Assembly (NCBI GenBank): GCA_026018925.1
Contig: JAKSZU010000003.1
Location: 6,616,367-6,680,366 of the forward strand
Direction: 5' to 3'
Source: Tupaia tana
Taxonomy: Eukaryota > Chordata > Mammalia > Scandentia > Tupaiidae
Length of the DNA: 64,000 bases
Positions 8,450-20,047 of this stretch are shown here, in pieces. The notes beneath the pieces were generated by a model. It did no database searches, had not been told where the DNA came from, and was given only the letters and a program-made list of their open reading frames with translations. The stretch's first letter is position 1; each line of letters opens with the position of its first letter. The position numbers were made by a program, and so were the translations under genes.

Positions 8450-10925
8450 TAGAATTCCATGAAATCCTGGAAGAAAACTTCCCATCTAGAGAGGCACTCA
8501 AGCATCCAGACACATAAGTAACTCAAGAAGATCTTCCCCAATATAGTACTGGAAGTAATAGAATATAGTACTGAAATCCTCACGAATGCAATCAGAAATG
8601 AAAATAAAATAAAAGGCACTGAAACAGGAAAAGAAGAGGTGAAACTATCCCTCAGATGACATGATGGTATACAGAGAAGAAAAAAATCCTGGAAGTAATA
8701 CATGAACACAGTAAAGTTGCAGGATACAAAATCAACATACAGAAATCTATAGCATTGCTATATACAAACAGAAGGCAGACTGAGATAGAACTGAAAAAAG
8801 TAATGCTATTTACCATAGCCACAACAAGTATAAGATACTTAGGAATAAATCTAACCAAAGAGGTCAAAGACCTCCACAAGGAAAACTATGAGAAGCTAAA
8901 AAAAGAACTTGAAAATGACACAAAGAAGTGAAAGGACATCCCATATTCCTAGATTGGAAGAATTAATACAATCAAAATGGTAATTCTACCCAAATTAATC
9001 TACATATTTAATGCAATCCCAGTCAAAGTGCCAGAGACATTCTTCACAGATCTAGAAAAGACAATCATATAATTTGTCTGTAATCATAAAAGAACTCATA
9101 TTGCCAAAGAGGAGTGGGGTGGGTGGCATCTCACTCTCTCTAATCCAAAAATATACTACAAAGCTATGGTAATCAAAATAGCATGATATTGGCAAAGAAA
9201 TAGACAGGTGGACCAATGGAACAGAATAGAGTCCCCAGAAATAAACTCCCAGACATACAGCCAGCTGATCTTTGACAAAGGGTACCAGTCAATCCCATGG
9301 GGAAAGGAAAACCTCTTTAGCAAATGGTGCTGGAAAAACTGGATATCCACCTGCAGAAAGGTGAATCTGAACCCCTACCTCTCACCTTTAACAAAAATTA
9401 ACTCAAAGTAGATGAAAGAGCCAAGCCTAAGACCTCAAACTATAAAGCTGCTGCTCGAAAACACTGGGGAAACTCTGAGAAACATAGGGGTAGACAACGA
9501 CTTCTTTTTTTTGTTTGTTTTTTTTGTTTTTGTTTTTGTTTTTGTTTTTGTTTTGGAGAGGTTTTTGCTATAGGGCGTGTGCGCTCGCCAGACAGAGAGA
9601 TACAGAGAGATAGAAAGCGAGAAATCACCCCCCGGGGGGATGGCCACACCGCAATCCCTTCTCCTACATTCTCCTCTTGGGATCTTGGGCACACACGCAC
9701 ACGCGCCCGGTGTGAGTTTAAGCCACCAGGTCCGGGACTCGAACCGCGGTCGACTACGTGGGAATCCAGCAACATAGCCATTACACTAACTGCTGGTCCC
9801 GACAATGACTTCTTAAAGAAGACCCCCAAAGCATAGTCAATAATCCCCAAAATACACAAGTGGGATTACATCAGATTAAGAAGTTTTTGCATAGCAAAAG
9901 ACACAGTAATCAGTGTGAATCAGCAGCCTCAGAATGGGAAAATATTTTTGTAACCTATCCATCAGATAAAGAACTGAAAACCAGAATTCACAAGGAACTC
10001 AAGCAGCTGACCCAAAAAAAAGATAATTAACCCTATTAAAAGATGGGAGAATGAGTTGAAAAAAATACTCTCTAAGGAAGACATACGAATAGCCAAAAGG
10101 AATTGAAAAAAATGCTCAACATCCCTCATTGTAAGGGAGATGCAGATCAAAACCACCATGAGATACCACCTAACCCCAGTCAAAATGACTAAGATTAAAA
10201 AAAAAAAAATGGTAAGTGCTGGTGGGGGGTGTGGTGAAAGGGGGACTCTCCTACACTGCTGGTGGGAATATTAATTGTTCCAGCCACTGTGGAGAACAAT
10301 TTGGAGATTGTTCTCCCACTCCTTGGTATCTATCCAAAGGACAGAAGAATTTTAATTGGAAAAGTGCTTACACATCCATGTTTATTGCGGCGTTATTCAC
10401 AATTGCTAAGACATGGAACCAATCCAAATGCCTACGAACAGATGAATGGATTGAAAAACTGTGGCGCATATACTCTATGGAATACTACTCAACCATAAAA
10501 AATAAGACCCTGGCTTTTGACAAAAAGTGGATGAATATGGAAGATTTACTGCTGAGTGAAGCAAGCCACACTATGAAGGAGAGACATTGTATGTCTCCAC
10601 TTAATATATACCTAGTGTCTGTACTCTATGACTGAAACTGAATGACTAAAGGTTATAGAAACTTAGTAAGTGGTCGTGAATACCAGATAGAGTGTGGGAA
10701 GAGGGCGGGTGAAGGAGTAGAGCCTGAGGAAGGACATTAAGGAGAAAAATAGAGAGACAAGGCATTTATGGGACAAAAAAATGGAGTATTATCTATTGGA
10801 GAAAACTTTCTAGTATGGTGGACTGGACTGGTGAGAAATGTACACATGCTGGAATATTCACGATGTAAGCTAAGAAACATGATTGGATATATAAAAGAAA
10901 TAGAAATCAAAAGAAATTTTAAAAA
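8450..10925 (+). mobile_element. L1 with internal deletion
   Basis: ORF1 sequence (8452-8545, matching 27975-28060) jumps directly to the reverse-transcriptase part of ORF2 (from about 8546, matching 30512 onward), so about 2.4 kb is missing. ORF2 then runs to its C-terminus near 10570 with stops and frameshifts, and the 3' UTR and A-rich end reach about 10925. A minus-strand SINE sits at 9507-9800. The copy is dead. As known for L1, ORF2 encodes endonuclease and reverse transcriptase. Confidence 0.9.
9507..9800 (-). mobile_element. tRNA-derived SINE (young type)
   Basis: An antisense copy beginning with a T-rich tail made of repeated TTTTTG, then 'gagaggtttttgctataggg', and ending 'actaactgctggtccc'. 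It keeps an intact B box (GGTTCGAGTCC on its own strand). The TSD is 'gacaacgacttctt' at 9493 and 'gacaatgacttctt' at 9801. It lies inside L1 ORF2 and preserves many CpG sites, so it is among the younger copies. Confidence 0.95.
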
Positions 10926-10929
10926 TTAA

Positions 10930-11203
10930 AAGAGATCAATAATCAGAATACATAGGGAATTTAAGCAGTTTACCCACAGACAACTTTCTAATGAAGACAT
11001 AAGAAAGGCCAAAATGCATATGAAAAAATATACAACATGTCTTATAAGGGAAATGCCAATCAAAACCACAGTGAGTACCACTTAACCTCAGTCAAAATGA
11101 CTATGATTAAAAACATAAAGAACTGCATATAGCGATTGTCTGCACTCTATGGTAGAAACTGAAAGATTAGAAGGTATAAAAGCATGGAGAGCCACTGTGG
11201 TAC
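10930..11203 (+). mobile_element. short L1 fragment with deletion
   Basis: Late ORF2 sequence ('aagcagtttaccc', 'aaaatgcatatgaaaaaata', 'gccaatcaaaaccacagtgag') ends at about 11115 and continues into 3' UTR ('gcactctatggtagaaactgaaag') with the last ORF2 section missing. It abuts the 3' end of the L1 before it. Confidence 0.8.
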
Positions 11204-11878
11204 CAGACAGTGTGGCCCACAGGCACGTCTCTCTCTCCAGAGTGGACAACGTCATCTTCATCTTCACTATTATCGCAGTCGCTTTGATTCAGAACTCTTT
11301 CGGCTATTTTGTGCATCAGTCAGTGACTGAACAATTGAAGCCTCCTTACCAATAGTAAAAACACCAGCAAAATCCATTTCCTCCAACCTGTTGACCAACT
11401 CTGAAGGCATACTTTTTCCTATAGAAGGAAGTCACACGTTTTTCCCACTTGACAAAGAAGTCTTCAAAGTCACCACCTTGTTCATCATTATCACTGAACA
11501 ATCACAGACCAGAGGCAGTGCCAGGAGTGCATGGCTGTGTCTTCGTCACTCACTGTCCCAAACACTGGTTACAGCATGCACAGCCACCTTCACGCCAAGC
11601 TCCTTTTGAAAACCTTCCACACCTGTTCCTGTGACTCGGTTCCCTGATACTTGTATACTACTCAGAAAAGTGTTTTTATTCTTACTCTTCATTGATCTAA
11701 AGATATCCTGGCCACATAACTGAATTCATGAAGTCACATTTGCGGAAAAGTACATGGCATAAACAATATTTTTTATAAGAAGTTCAGTTGGGGGTGAGCA
11801 GGACAGATCTTGCACTTATCATCCAGTCCTGTTTCCCTGTAGTGAGCGGGAGCTGCTGGTACAAAATGTTTGTGAGTT

Positions 11879-12145
11879 GGGACCAGCAGTTAGCATAATG
11901 GCTATGTCACTTGACTCCCACATAGTCGACTGCGGTTCGAGTCTCAGACTTGGTGGCTTAAAACTCATGCCGGGTGCTTGTGCCTGTGTGCCCAAGATCC
12001 CCAGAGGAGAATGGAGAAGGGATTGTGGCATGACCATCCCCCCTGGGGGGGGGGGGTGTGTGATTTCTCGCTTTCTGTCCCTCTGTCTCTGTGTTTCTGG
12101 CAAGCGCACATGCCCTATAACAAAAACCTCTCCAAGAAAAAAAAA
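11879..12145 (+). mobile_element. tRNA-derived SINE (young type)
   Basis: Complete head, palindrome with a long G run (about 12 G at 12046-12057), TCTGTGTT tract, and A tail. B box GGTTCGAGTCT. It lies inside the Tigger element. I could not find a clear TSD. Confidence 0.9.
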
Positions 12146-12452
12146 GCTTTGACCAAGTTTATACTCCATGCATGCGCACTAGCACACCCCAGCACAGTTA
12201 CTCTGTATCTTTTGGGCTCTCTCGGCAGCTATAGTCAGTGCGTTTCTGGTGGCAATGATGCCAAAACAGTGATGTTCTATCAACATTATATACTTGTGCT
12301 AGTGTCATATTTTCACTACCAGCAACCTTGGCAAACTCATCATGAATTTCTGTGCTGCTTCCTGATCAGCAGATGTTTTATCACCACAATTCTTTATAAA
12401 TTTAATGCCTCATCTTTTCTTAAACTTCTGCAACCCATTTGTTGAAAATCCA

Positions 12453-13761
12453 TGGCGGCTGCGACCTAAGCTGAGAAGGTGCTGGCGGACAGCGCGGAGA
12501 AGGGGCCCCTCACCGCAGCCCAGGAGCTGGCTGCCCGGAAGCGCGTACAGAGGCTGCGCAAATTCTGGGAGCTGCACCTGAAGCAGAATGAAGCTCGTAA
12601 ATTAAATCACCAGGAAGTTGTGGAAGAAGATAAAAGACTAAATTACCTGCAGACTGGGAAGCCAAAAAAGCTCGTTTGGAATGGGAACTACAGGAAGAAG
12701 AAAAGAAAAAGGAATGTGCAGCAGGAGGGGAAGACTATGGGGCGGTGAAGCTCCTAGAGATCAGTGCTGAGCAAGGAAGGATGGGAGAGGAAGAAGAGGA
12801 GAAACCCTGACCTAGGTTTTTCAGATTATGCTGCTGCCCAGTTACGGCAATATCACCGGTTGACCAAACAGATCAAACCTGACATGGAAATGTATGAGAG
12901 ACTGAGAGGAAAACATGGAGAAGAGTTTTTCCCGACATCCACCAATCTTCATGGGACACATGTGCCTTCCACAGAAGAAATTGATAGGATGGTCATAGAT
13001 CTGGAAAAACAAATTGACAAACAAGACAAATAGAGCCGAAGACGTCCTTGTAACGATGATGAAGATATCGGCTAAATTAACGAAGGGAATGCCAAATTCA
13101 ACAAGAAAGCGGAAGGATTCTATGGGAAATACACAACCGAAATTAAACAGTTTGGAACGAGGAACAGCCGTTTCATCCCTTTAGGAACTGTTTAGAAGCT
13201 TGAGAATGGAGTGAAAATTTGTGCTAGAAAATTGAAGTTCTGTGTAAAATGTTATCAGCTAACCAGAATTTGTGTCTCAGTCTGTGCCCTCCCACACAGC
13301 ATTTAGAAATATATGTTTTTTTCTTAAACTTGTAGCTCCATGTGTATTTCCACATTTATGTCTTGGATATAAGATGTATTTCTTGTAGAAAGGTTGTTTT
13401 GTAAAAACTGCTTTGTATAAATTCTATTATTTTTCTGTGCATCTTAAACGTGATTGATCTTTAAAGCAGTTGGGCTGAGACTGCTGGCGGCATACACAAA
13501 TGTAGTCACTGTTGCTTTGAATGTTGTTATGGATCTGACGGAATCAGGAGCTGGACTCAGGAAGCATTGGGGACTATTGACTCTGCAGCTGGTGACAGTA
13601 AGGAATGCTGTGGCTACTGGGCGCCTGGTGTAGTCTCCACCCATGGCTGTAGGAGACCGAGTTCAGGGAGGAGCAGGTCTGTCCTTCCGTGAATAATGAT
13701 AATGTACAGTTCCCTTTTTAAGAAGCAATAAAATGCTTTGGAATTGAAAAAAGGAAAGAAA
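12453..13761 (+). pseudogene. SYF2: SYF2 processed pseudogene
   Basis: An intron-less copy of the mRNA for SYF2, a pre-mRNA splicing factor of the Prp19-associated spliceosome complex that acts in the nucleus. The start context 'ccATGGCGGCTGCG' is kept, but codon 6 is a TAA stop. Recognisable protein blocks are '[17 protein letters not shown]' (about 12592), '[20 protein letters not shown]' (12803) and '[20 protein letters not shown]' (12954). A frameshift near 12655, another near 12750, a stop after 'DKQDK' (13031) and one in 'DEDIG' break the frame. A long 3' UTR follows to 'aataaaatgctttgg' (13728) and an A-rich tail. The TSD 'gaaaatcca' at 12444-12452 and 13762-13770 shows L1-type insertion into the Tigger element. 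Not expected to make protein. Confidence 0.95.
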
Positions 13762-13990
13762 GAAAATCCACAGTTTCTTTGAGTTTTCAGTTCACCATGA
13801 CAGAGCTCCACTTTATTCATGATCAGCACACCAATAGATGCCATGCATTCTCTGAGACATGACAGGGTCAATCTTTCAATATGTAATTGGCATCTTCATT
13901 TTTAGCTTTATAGAGTGTTTTCCTATTTTTCATTTTTCCAATTGTCCATCACTTCCAGCATAGAACTCCAAGTTTATTTTTCTGTTTCTT

Positions 13991-14249
13991 TTTTTTTTTT
14001 AGAGGTTTTTGCCTTAGGGTATGTGCACTTGCCAGGGAGAGAGACAGAGACAGTGAGGGGGAAGGTGAGAAATCACCTGCAGGGGGGATGACCATGTCAC
14101 AATCCCTTTCCCTCCATTCTCCTCCTGGGATCATGGGCACACATACACACATGCCCTGAGTGAGTTTCAAGTTACCAGGTCCAGGACTCAAACCACAGAC
14201 AGCCACATGGGAATCCAGACATATCTGTGAAACCATCTGCTGGCCCCTA
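13991..14249 (-). mobile_element. tRNA-derived SINE (older type)
   Basis: Antisense copy from 'tttttttagaggtttttgcc' to 'ccatctgctggcccc'. CpG sites are mostly lost. The TSD is 'ttttctgtttctt' at 13978 and 'ttttccgtttctt' at 14250. It lies in the N-terminal part of the Tigger element. Confidence 0.92.
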
Positions 14250-14345
14250 TTTTCCGTTTCTTCAAGTCATCTATGGTGGCCATTCCAACACTAACACCGC
14301 AGTCTAGTTTTCCTACAGCTTGGATTAGGGACGTTCAAGCTGCAT

Positions 14346-14611
14346 TGGTCTTATGTTTGTTCAGAAATGAATGCTCTAAGCATTTGATAGGATTGGAATA
14401 GCATAGCCCATATTTCTTGGCTGCAACGTAATTAAAAGATAAATATACAAAATATTATATGCTATGGAATGGGAAAGACTAGTTTTAGTTACTCGGATTA
14501 AATAAAATATGATTATAGAAACTGGTAAATGTTTAGAACTAAAAGATAACTTAAAGAGTACTCATTAAAACTTACAAGATGCTGCAAAAGAAGTAATTAT
14601 ATGCACCATAT
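14346..14611. other. unassigned AT-rich sequence
   Basis: No frame or repeat that I recognise. It lies between the Tigger end and a short L1 3' end. Confidence 0.4.
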
Positions 14612-14677
14612 TCATGCTGGGAAAAACCATGTTGGACAAAGCAAAGATGTACAGTGACTAAGTATAAATAAAAAATG
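14612..14677 (+). mobile_element. very short L1 3' end
   Basis: 'catgctgggaaaaaccatg', 'aaagatgtacagtgactaag' and 'ataaataaaaaatg' match the last bases of L1 3' UTRs in this window, in sense. Confidence 0.55.
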
Positions 14678-14685
14678 AAGTATAC

Positions 14686-15245
14686 GGGCCAACAGGTGGC
14701 ATAGTAGTTAAGGTGCTGGACTTCCACATGGTTGACTATGGTTCAGTCCCAGACCTAGTGGCTTAAAATTCATGCCAGGTGGGACCAGCAGTTAGCGTAA
14801 TGGCAGTGTTGCTGGACTCCCATGTAGTTGACCACAGTTCAAGTCCCAGACCTGGCGACTTAAACTCACGCCGGGCGCGTGTGTGTGTGTGCCCAAGATC
14901 CTGAGAGGAGAAAGAAGGAGAGGGATTTTGGCGTGGCCACCTTCCCCCCAATGGAGGTGATTTCTCACTTCTGTCTCTCTGTCTCTCTCTGTCTTTCTTG
15001 CGAGCACATGTGCTCTATAGCAAAACCCTCTCAAAAAAAGAAAAAAAATTCATGCCAGGCACATGTACATGCATGCCCAAAATCCTAAGAGGAGAATGGT
15101 GGAGAAGAGATTCCAGCATGGCCATTCCCACCGGGGTGTGATTTCTCACTTTCTCTGTGTGCGTGTGTGTTTCCAGTGAGCTCATGTGCCCTATAGCAAA
15201 AATCTCAAACAAATTATAAAAAACAATTTTTTAAAATTTAGCTTT
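14686..15245 (+). mobile_element. outer SINE (older type), split
   Basis: Head at 14686-14780 ('gggccaacaggtggcatagtagttaagg', read in pieces, B-box 'ggttcagtccc'), body and tail at 15045-15245. A younger SINE interrupts it at 14781. The flanking octamer 'aagtatac' at 14678 and 15246 may be its TSD. Confidence 0.88.
14781..15044 (+). mobile_element. inner SINE (young type) inside a SINE
   Basis: A complete copy: A box TTAGCGTAATGG, B box GTTCAAGTCCC, pyrimidine tract, 'ctctatagcaaaaccctctc' and A tail. The TSD 'aaaattcatgccagg' (14765-14779 and 15045-15059) comes from the host SINE's own body. Confidence 0.93.
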
Positions 15246-15382
15246 AAGTATACATATTAGAAAAGAAAAAAGAGAATGAAAATTACATTCATTGTACAGC
15301 AGTAATACAACACTATGAGATTGACCCAAATGTGAAGACCTAGGGTTTCTATGCCAAGACCTCCCTGCACGTGCCAAATATG
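15246..15382. other. unassigned
   Basis: AT-rich, no frame. It may include a worn L1 3' end ('cattgtacagcagtaata'). Confidence 0.3.
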
Positions 15383-15935
15383 TGTAACCAGACTGGCTTC
15401 AGGTCCAGTCTGCTGACCGAATCCGAGTTTGTCTACCAGTCACTCAAAAGCCAATACGCAAGAGAAAAGTGTTGGTGGAAAGGAAAGAGAGCTTTATTCA
15501 GAAAACCAGTGATCTGGGGAGAAGGCAAACTAATGTTTAAAGTCCATCTCCCAAGACTCAGGCTGGAACAAAGAGTTTTAAAGGAAAGATAAGAGAAGCA
15601 GGAAGGGAGGAGGCTCTGTGCTCCTCTGCACAGCGATCATCTTCCTGAACACAGAAGCCTTGTTGGCACTAACCTTGCTATTCACAGTTGTGGTCCTCTC
15701 AGCCTCAAGGCCAGCATCTTTTCCTTTTTTGGTTTCTATGCACATCTGCTCTCTAGTTCTGATTTTAAGACCCAGTTCTTATGAAAACTCTGCAAATCTA
15801 TGATTAGGTTTTTGTAGCAAGTTAAACAGTAAATTGGTCAGTTTGCAAAAGGGAAACAAACCATCTTTAAGGGATGGTCTATTATTCCATGTTTAATAAG
15901 AAGTTACTCTGATTCCTTCTTGTAGCTCGGCTACA
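15383..15935 (-). mobile_element. ERV LTR (class I-like), solo
   Basis: On the minus strand it starts TGTAGCC and ends GGTTACA, the TG...CA ends of an LTR. It carries a TATA-like 'tttaaaactctttg' near 15570 and an AATAAA signal at 15493-15498, followed by 'gctctctttcctttccacc' as U5. No internal retroviral genes are attached. No clear TSD. No coding content. Confidence 0.7.
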
Positions 15936-16055
15936 TGTGCGTGCCTGTGATCCAAGCTGGCTGAGGCAGGGGTTGATCACACCATGAAGACCCTGTTGGG
16001 AGTGCTTGTCTCTCTGTATCGCTTGCTAGTGGAAGAAATAAATAAATGTTTTTCA
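15936..16055 (+). mobile_element. SINE of unresolved type, possibly 7SL-related
   Basis: 'gtgcgtgcctgtgatccaagc', 'ggctgaggcaggggttgatcac' and 'gaagaccctgtt' recall Alu/7SL order, then 'tgtctctctgtatcgcttgct' and an (AAAT)n tail resemble the tRNA-SINE tail. It may be a hybrid or an old variant. Confidence 0.35.
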
Positions 16056-16064
16056 AAATGAAAA

Positions 16065-16445
16065 TTAATCAGTACAAGATATATCTTAAGATGAGCAAGG
16101 AAAGAAATAATAAAAGCAAGAGCAAGTTCACAAATGAGAGATAATGCTTGCAAGTCACATGTCTGATAAAGAATTTGTATGTGTATTTGACAAAGAACCT
16201 ATAGAAAGCAATATGTAAAGAACTCTTAAAACTCATTAATAAAAAGGCAACTCCATTTATAAACAGACAGTATGAATAGGCATTTAAATATACAATAAAC
16301 TGCATATACTTAGAGTGTATAGTTTGGTAAGTTTTGACATGAGGACATACCAGTGAAACCATCTCCACAATCAAGATAAACAATACAATCAAGAGCCCCA
16401 GAAACGGCCTGAGGCCCTCTGTAATCCACCCCTACCCACCCACCC
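16065..16445 (+). mobile_element. old L1 (L1M-type) remnant
   Basis: 'catgtctgataaagaatttgta', 'tgtaaagaactcttaaaactc', 'taaaaaggcaactccattta' match late ORF2 of old L1s. The following 'agtgtatagtttggtaagttttgac' and 'gaaaccatctccacaatcaaga' match another ancient L1 end or MER repeat. Confidence 0.55.
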
Positions 16446-16964
16446 CCAGCTCCAGAATGACGTGCTATTCACTGATACACACAGTAACATCCCTTGCTGT
16501 GAGCATTTGAGTGACTGAGACCCAGATCCAAATCCAGTGTCTCAGTTCTGTATGGAGAAAGGACGATTTCCACTACCACCACATCCTTCTGCAACATGGC
16601 AATTTATTGATTCTAAATCCAGAAAACACAATCCAATTTAGAAAGAAGTTGACATTGTCAAGACACTTTTTAACAAAAAGAAATAATACACTGTTTCGGA
16701 GTAAAGACACTCAAATGTCATTTGGGACTGGAGTAAACAGAGCCCTTCCCTTGGAAAGAACTGGCCCTTAGTGGAATTATCTAGAGGTGAGGTTTATCAT
16801 CTCAACTTCTCTGCTGTGCACTTTCTCACTGACCTCAGTGCCTCATCTTAACGCCATCCCGTTCTACCCCATCTGTTCCACAGTCCCTCACTGACACCTG
16901 CTATGCGTTTGCCAGACAGGCTCGCAGTCTAGTGAAGGGCGAGACTTACCAACATGAGAGAGGT
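16446..16964. other. unassigned
   Basis: No recognisable gene. An 86-codon plus frame at 16511-16771 resembles no family that I know. Confidence 0.35.
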
Positions 16965-17143
16965 ACAGGATAACACAGCCTGTGACACGACGAAGGCCTG
17001 TGCATTTGGGCTGCTGCAGTGTCCCTGGCCTCTGCTCACTAGATGCCAGTAGTACCATCCCCGCTTTTACCAACAAAATCTGCCTCTAGATACTGCCAAA
17101 TGTCCCCTGGGAATCCAAATTGCCCCCACTTGAAAACCACTGC
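16965..17143 (-). mobile_element. hAT-Charlie MITE (MER58/MER3-like)
   Basis: 'tgtgcatttgggctgctgcag', 'ctggcctctgctcactagatg', 'ccaaatgtcccctgggaat' and the terminus 'gaaaaccactg' match in order a mammalian hAT MITE with CAGTGGTTCTC-type inverted ends. No coding part. Confidence 0.65.
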
Positions 17144-17432
17144 CTTAGATGTCCCATTTGTCAGTATTTGTTCATAAACATGGATCTATGTATCAATGTC
17201 ACTGCTAGTCTATAAACATAAAAATGTATGCATCTATAGTCTACAAATGACTATGCAAATGAGCTGTGGGTTGCTGCTCACAGATTATGTGCATAGAATT
17301 TTGGCAGATAAGAGCTGACTCTCAAGTGCGCCTCCTTAGACCTTGGGAGCTCAATACTCACGATAGCGCTGGAACTCAGAATCTTCTTAGGAATTAACAA
17401 GCTCAGTAGAAAACCAGGTTCTGTTTTATAGC
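17144..17432. other. unassigned
   Basis: AT-rich sequence with no feature that I can support. Confidence 0.4.

Positions 17433-17483
<51 letters not shown>
17433..17483. repeat. (TA)n microsatellite
   Basis: About 25 TA units in one run. Confidence 0.97.
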
Positions 17484-17488
<5 letters not shown>

Positions 17489-17584
17489 ACCATAGCATGC
17501 ATTCAAGTTTGGTTATAATCTTATTCATCAGATAGAGACTGTCTAAAAATAAATATCATTCTCAAAAAGTCACATTGCGATCTC

Positions 17585-17940
<356 letters not shown>

Positions 17941-18120
17941 CAAAATAAAGAAAACTTCCCATTTTAATGTTAATCTGCTGGAGGCTGCGAGAGTTGTGCC
18001 TTCATTGTGGGTGGGATGCAATTCTGGCCACTCACCAACTGTGGCCGCTCCGCAAGCCCCGCTCCTCAAGGGGGTACCCTAGTTCCTTCAAGCCCTCCCA
18101 ACTCTTCTTCACATATATGT
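17941..18120. other. unassigned
   Basis: GC-moderate sequence with no repeat that I recognise. Confidence 0.4.
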
Positions 18121-18535
18121 TTGTTTGTTTGTTTGTTTGTTTGTTTATTTTAAGTTCTTTCATACATTTGATCACATTATTTAGTTTGCAAAGTGAATAT
18201 TCCAACATGTGTACTTTTCTCCTCTGTCCAGTTGATAATACTATAAAGTTATCTTCCACAGAAAATACCCCATTTCTTTGTCCCATTAATGCTTTCCCTC
18301 TCTATTTTTGTCCTTAATGTCCTTTCTCAGACTCTACTCCTTCACTCACCCTCTTCCCACACTATACCTCGTATTCACAGCCATTTACTGTGTTTCTATA
18401 TTCTTTAGTCATTCAGTTTTGATCATAGAGTGCAGACACTCAATATATATATTAAGTGAGGACATACAATGTCTTTCCTTCATAGCCTGGCTTGTTTCAC
18501 CCGGCAGTAAATCTTCCATATTCCATATATGTTTA
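18121..18535 (-). mobile_element. L1 3' end, 5'-truncated
   Basis: Starts with (TTTG)7, the antisense A tail, then the 3' UTR: 'gatcacattatttagtttgcaaag', 'ccagttgataatactataaa', 'taccccatttctttgtccc'. The same order recurs at 57119-57520. It stops near the ORF2 end. Confidence 0.85.
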
Positions 18536-19885
18536 AAATTTACATTTAGTCACTTTACATCTTCACAGTGTGCAACATGTTTTTTCCAGCATGTATACAG
18601 TGTGTATCAGTCATCAGAGACATTACCATATACAATATCATCAATTATCACCTTTTCATTTTTGTGTCTATAAAATGTTTTGTTTTTTCCCTGATCCCCT
18701 TCCTCACTATTACCTACCCCACTATCCACCCCCTTTTATACTGTCTCTAGTATCTACAGTTGCCCTCCTTGCTGTACCTTCCAATCTTTCAGTTTCTGCT
18801 GAAGAGTGCAGACATTTGATATATATTAAGCAGGGACATACAATGCCTATCTTTCATAGTCTGGCTTGCTTTACTTAGCATCATATCTTCCATATTCATC
18901 CACTCTGAACCAAACATCAGGATCTCAATGATTTTGTTAGAAACAGGTGCCACATTTTTTCAATCCACTCATCTGTGCTTGGACATTTGGGTTGATTCTG
19001 TATCCTAGCAATTTTGAATAATGCTGCAATAAATGTAGATATGCATGTGTTTTTCTGACTGAGAGTTTTCCTATCCTTTGGGTAGATACCTAAGAATGAA
19101 ATTATTGGGTCATATGGTAGTTCCATTTGCAGATTTCTGAGGAACCTCCATATTGTTCTCCAGAGTGGCTGTACTAATTTACATTCCCACCAGCAGTGTG
19201 GGAGGGTTCCATTGTCATCACAGCCCATCAGCATTTATCATTCTTTATTTTTTTAACCTCACCCCTTCAGAATGGAATTAAGTGGTATCTCACTGTGTTT
19301 GTTATTTGCATTTCCCTTGTGATAAGAGATGCTGAGCATGTTCTCATAGTTTTTTGGTTGTTCATATGTCTTCCTTGGAGAATTGTCTGTTCAGCTCGGG
19401 GTTCTCTATTTTGTTACATTGGTCTACATGTCTGTTTCTGTGCCAATATGATGCTGTTTTGGTAATCACAGCTTTACAATATGTTTTGAGGTCAGGAAGT
19501 GAGATGCCTCCTCCTTTACTCTTTTTGTATAGTATTTTCCTGGCAATATGCAGCCTTTTATGATTCCAGGTAAATTTTATTATTGCTTTTTCTATTTCTG
19601 TAAAGAGCCTCTCTGGAGATTTTATTAGAATTGCATTAAATTTATAAATTAATTTGGGTAAATTTGACATTTTGATTATATTAATTTTTCCAATACAGAA
19701 GCAAGGGATATCTTTCCACTTTTTTGTATCATTTTCAATTTCTTTTTTCAGTTTGTTATGATTTTCCTTGTAGAGGACTTTGAAATCTTTGGTTAGGTTC
19801 ATTCTCAGGTATACAACATTTATATATTTTTCAGAGAACTTTACATTTTTGTCTGTAACTTTTTCCCTTTGCATCTCACACCCAC
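18536..19885 (-). mobile_element. L1 3' half (ORF2 end and 3' UTR)
   Basis: Antisense 3' UTR at 18536-18890, then ORF2 C-terminus and RT-connection region to about 19885. The minus frame at 19362-19913 keeps '[20 protein letters not shown]' and '[19 protein letters not shown]', typical of L1 ORF2. It carries stops elsewhere. It abuts a second L1 3' end of a different 3' UTR type at 18535. Confidence 0.88.
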
Positions 19886-20047
19886 CCTCTACCACCCATG
19901 CTCTACCATCCACTCTCCTCCCTTAAGTCTCTCTACACTTATCCTCTCTACTATCATCAGATCTTTTTATTTTATGCTGTCTCTATCTCCTTCAGTCCAA
20001 CTTGGTGGTGTTTTTCTTTCAGTATAACATTATCAGAACCCTTGATG
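19886..20047. other. unassigned
   Basis: CT-rich stretch, then mixed sequence. Confidence 0.4.

Larger units (their letters stand above)
11204..14345 (-). mobile_element. Tigger (pogo-type) DNA transposon, split
   Basis: A minus-strand transposase gene in three decayed pieces. N-terminal part at about 14265-14345 ('KLDCGVSVG', then 'IDDLKK', helix-turn-helix region). Next part 13770-13975 ('FYAGSDGQLEK', then 'KNRKTLYKAKNEDA' and 'GVLIMNKVELCHGELK'). Then 12147-12443 ('LQKFKKR', 'SADQEAAQKF', 'QVYNVDRTSLFW', where the catalytic Asp context is changed). C-terminal part 11204-11878 ('PSELVNRLEEMD', 'SLTDAQ'). Many stops and frameshifts. Interrupted by a SINE, an SYF2 pseudogene and another SINE. 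Identification rests on remembered Tigger motifs. Confidence 0.8.

Noticed and set aside
9720..9795. tRNA gene in the SINE heads
   Set aside because: The heads keep A and B boxes, but the arms do not fold as a proper tRNA by eye, and all continue into a SINE body and A tail with TSDs.
18121..18150. Tandem TTTG repeat as a CRISPR-like or regulatory array
   Set aside because: It is the antisense A-rich tail of an L1 insertion, without spacers.
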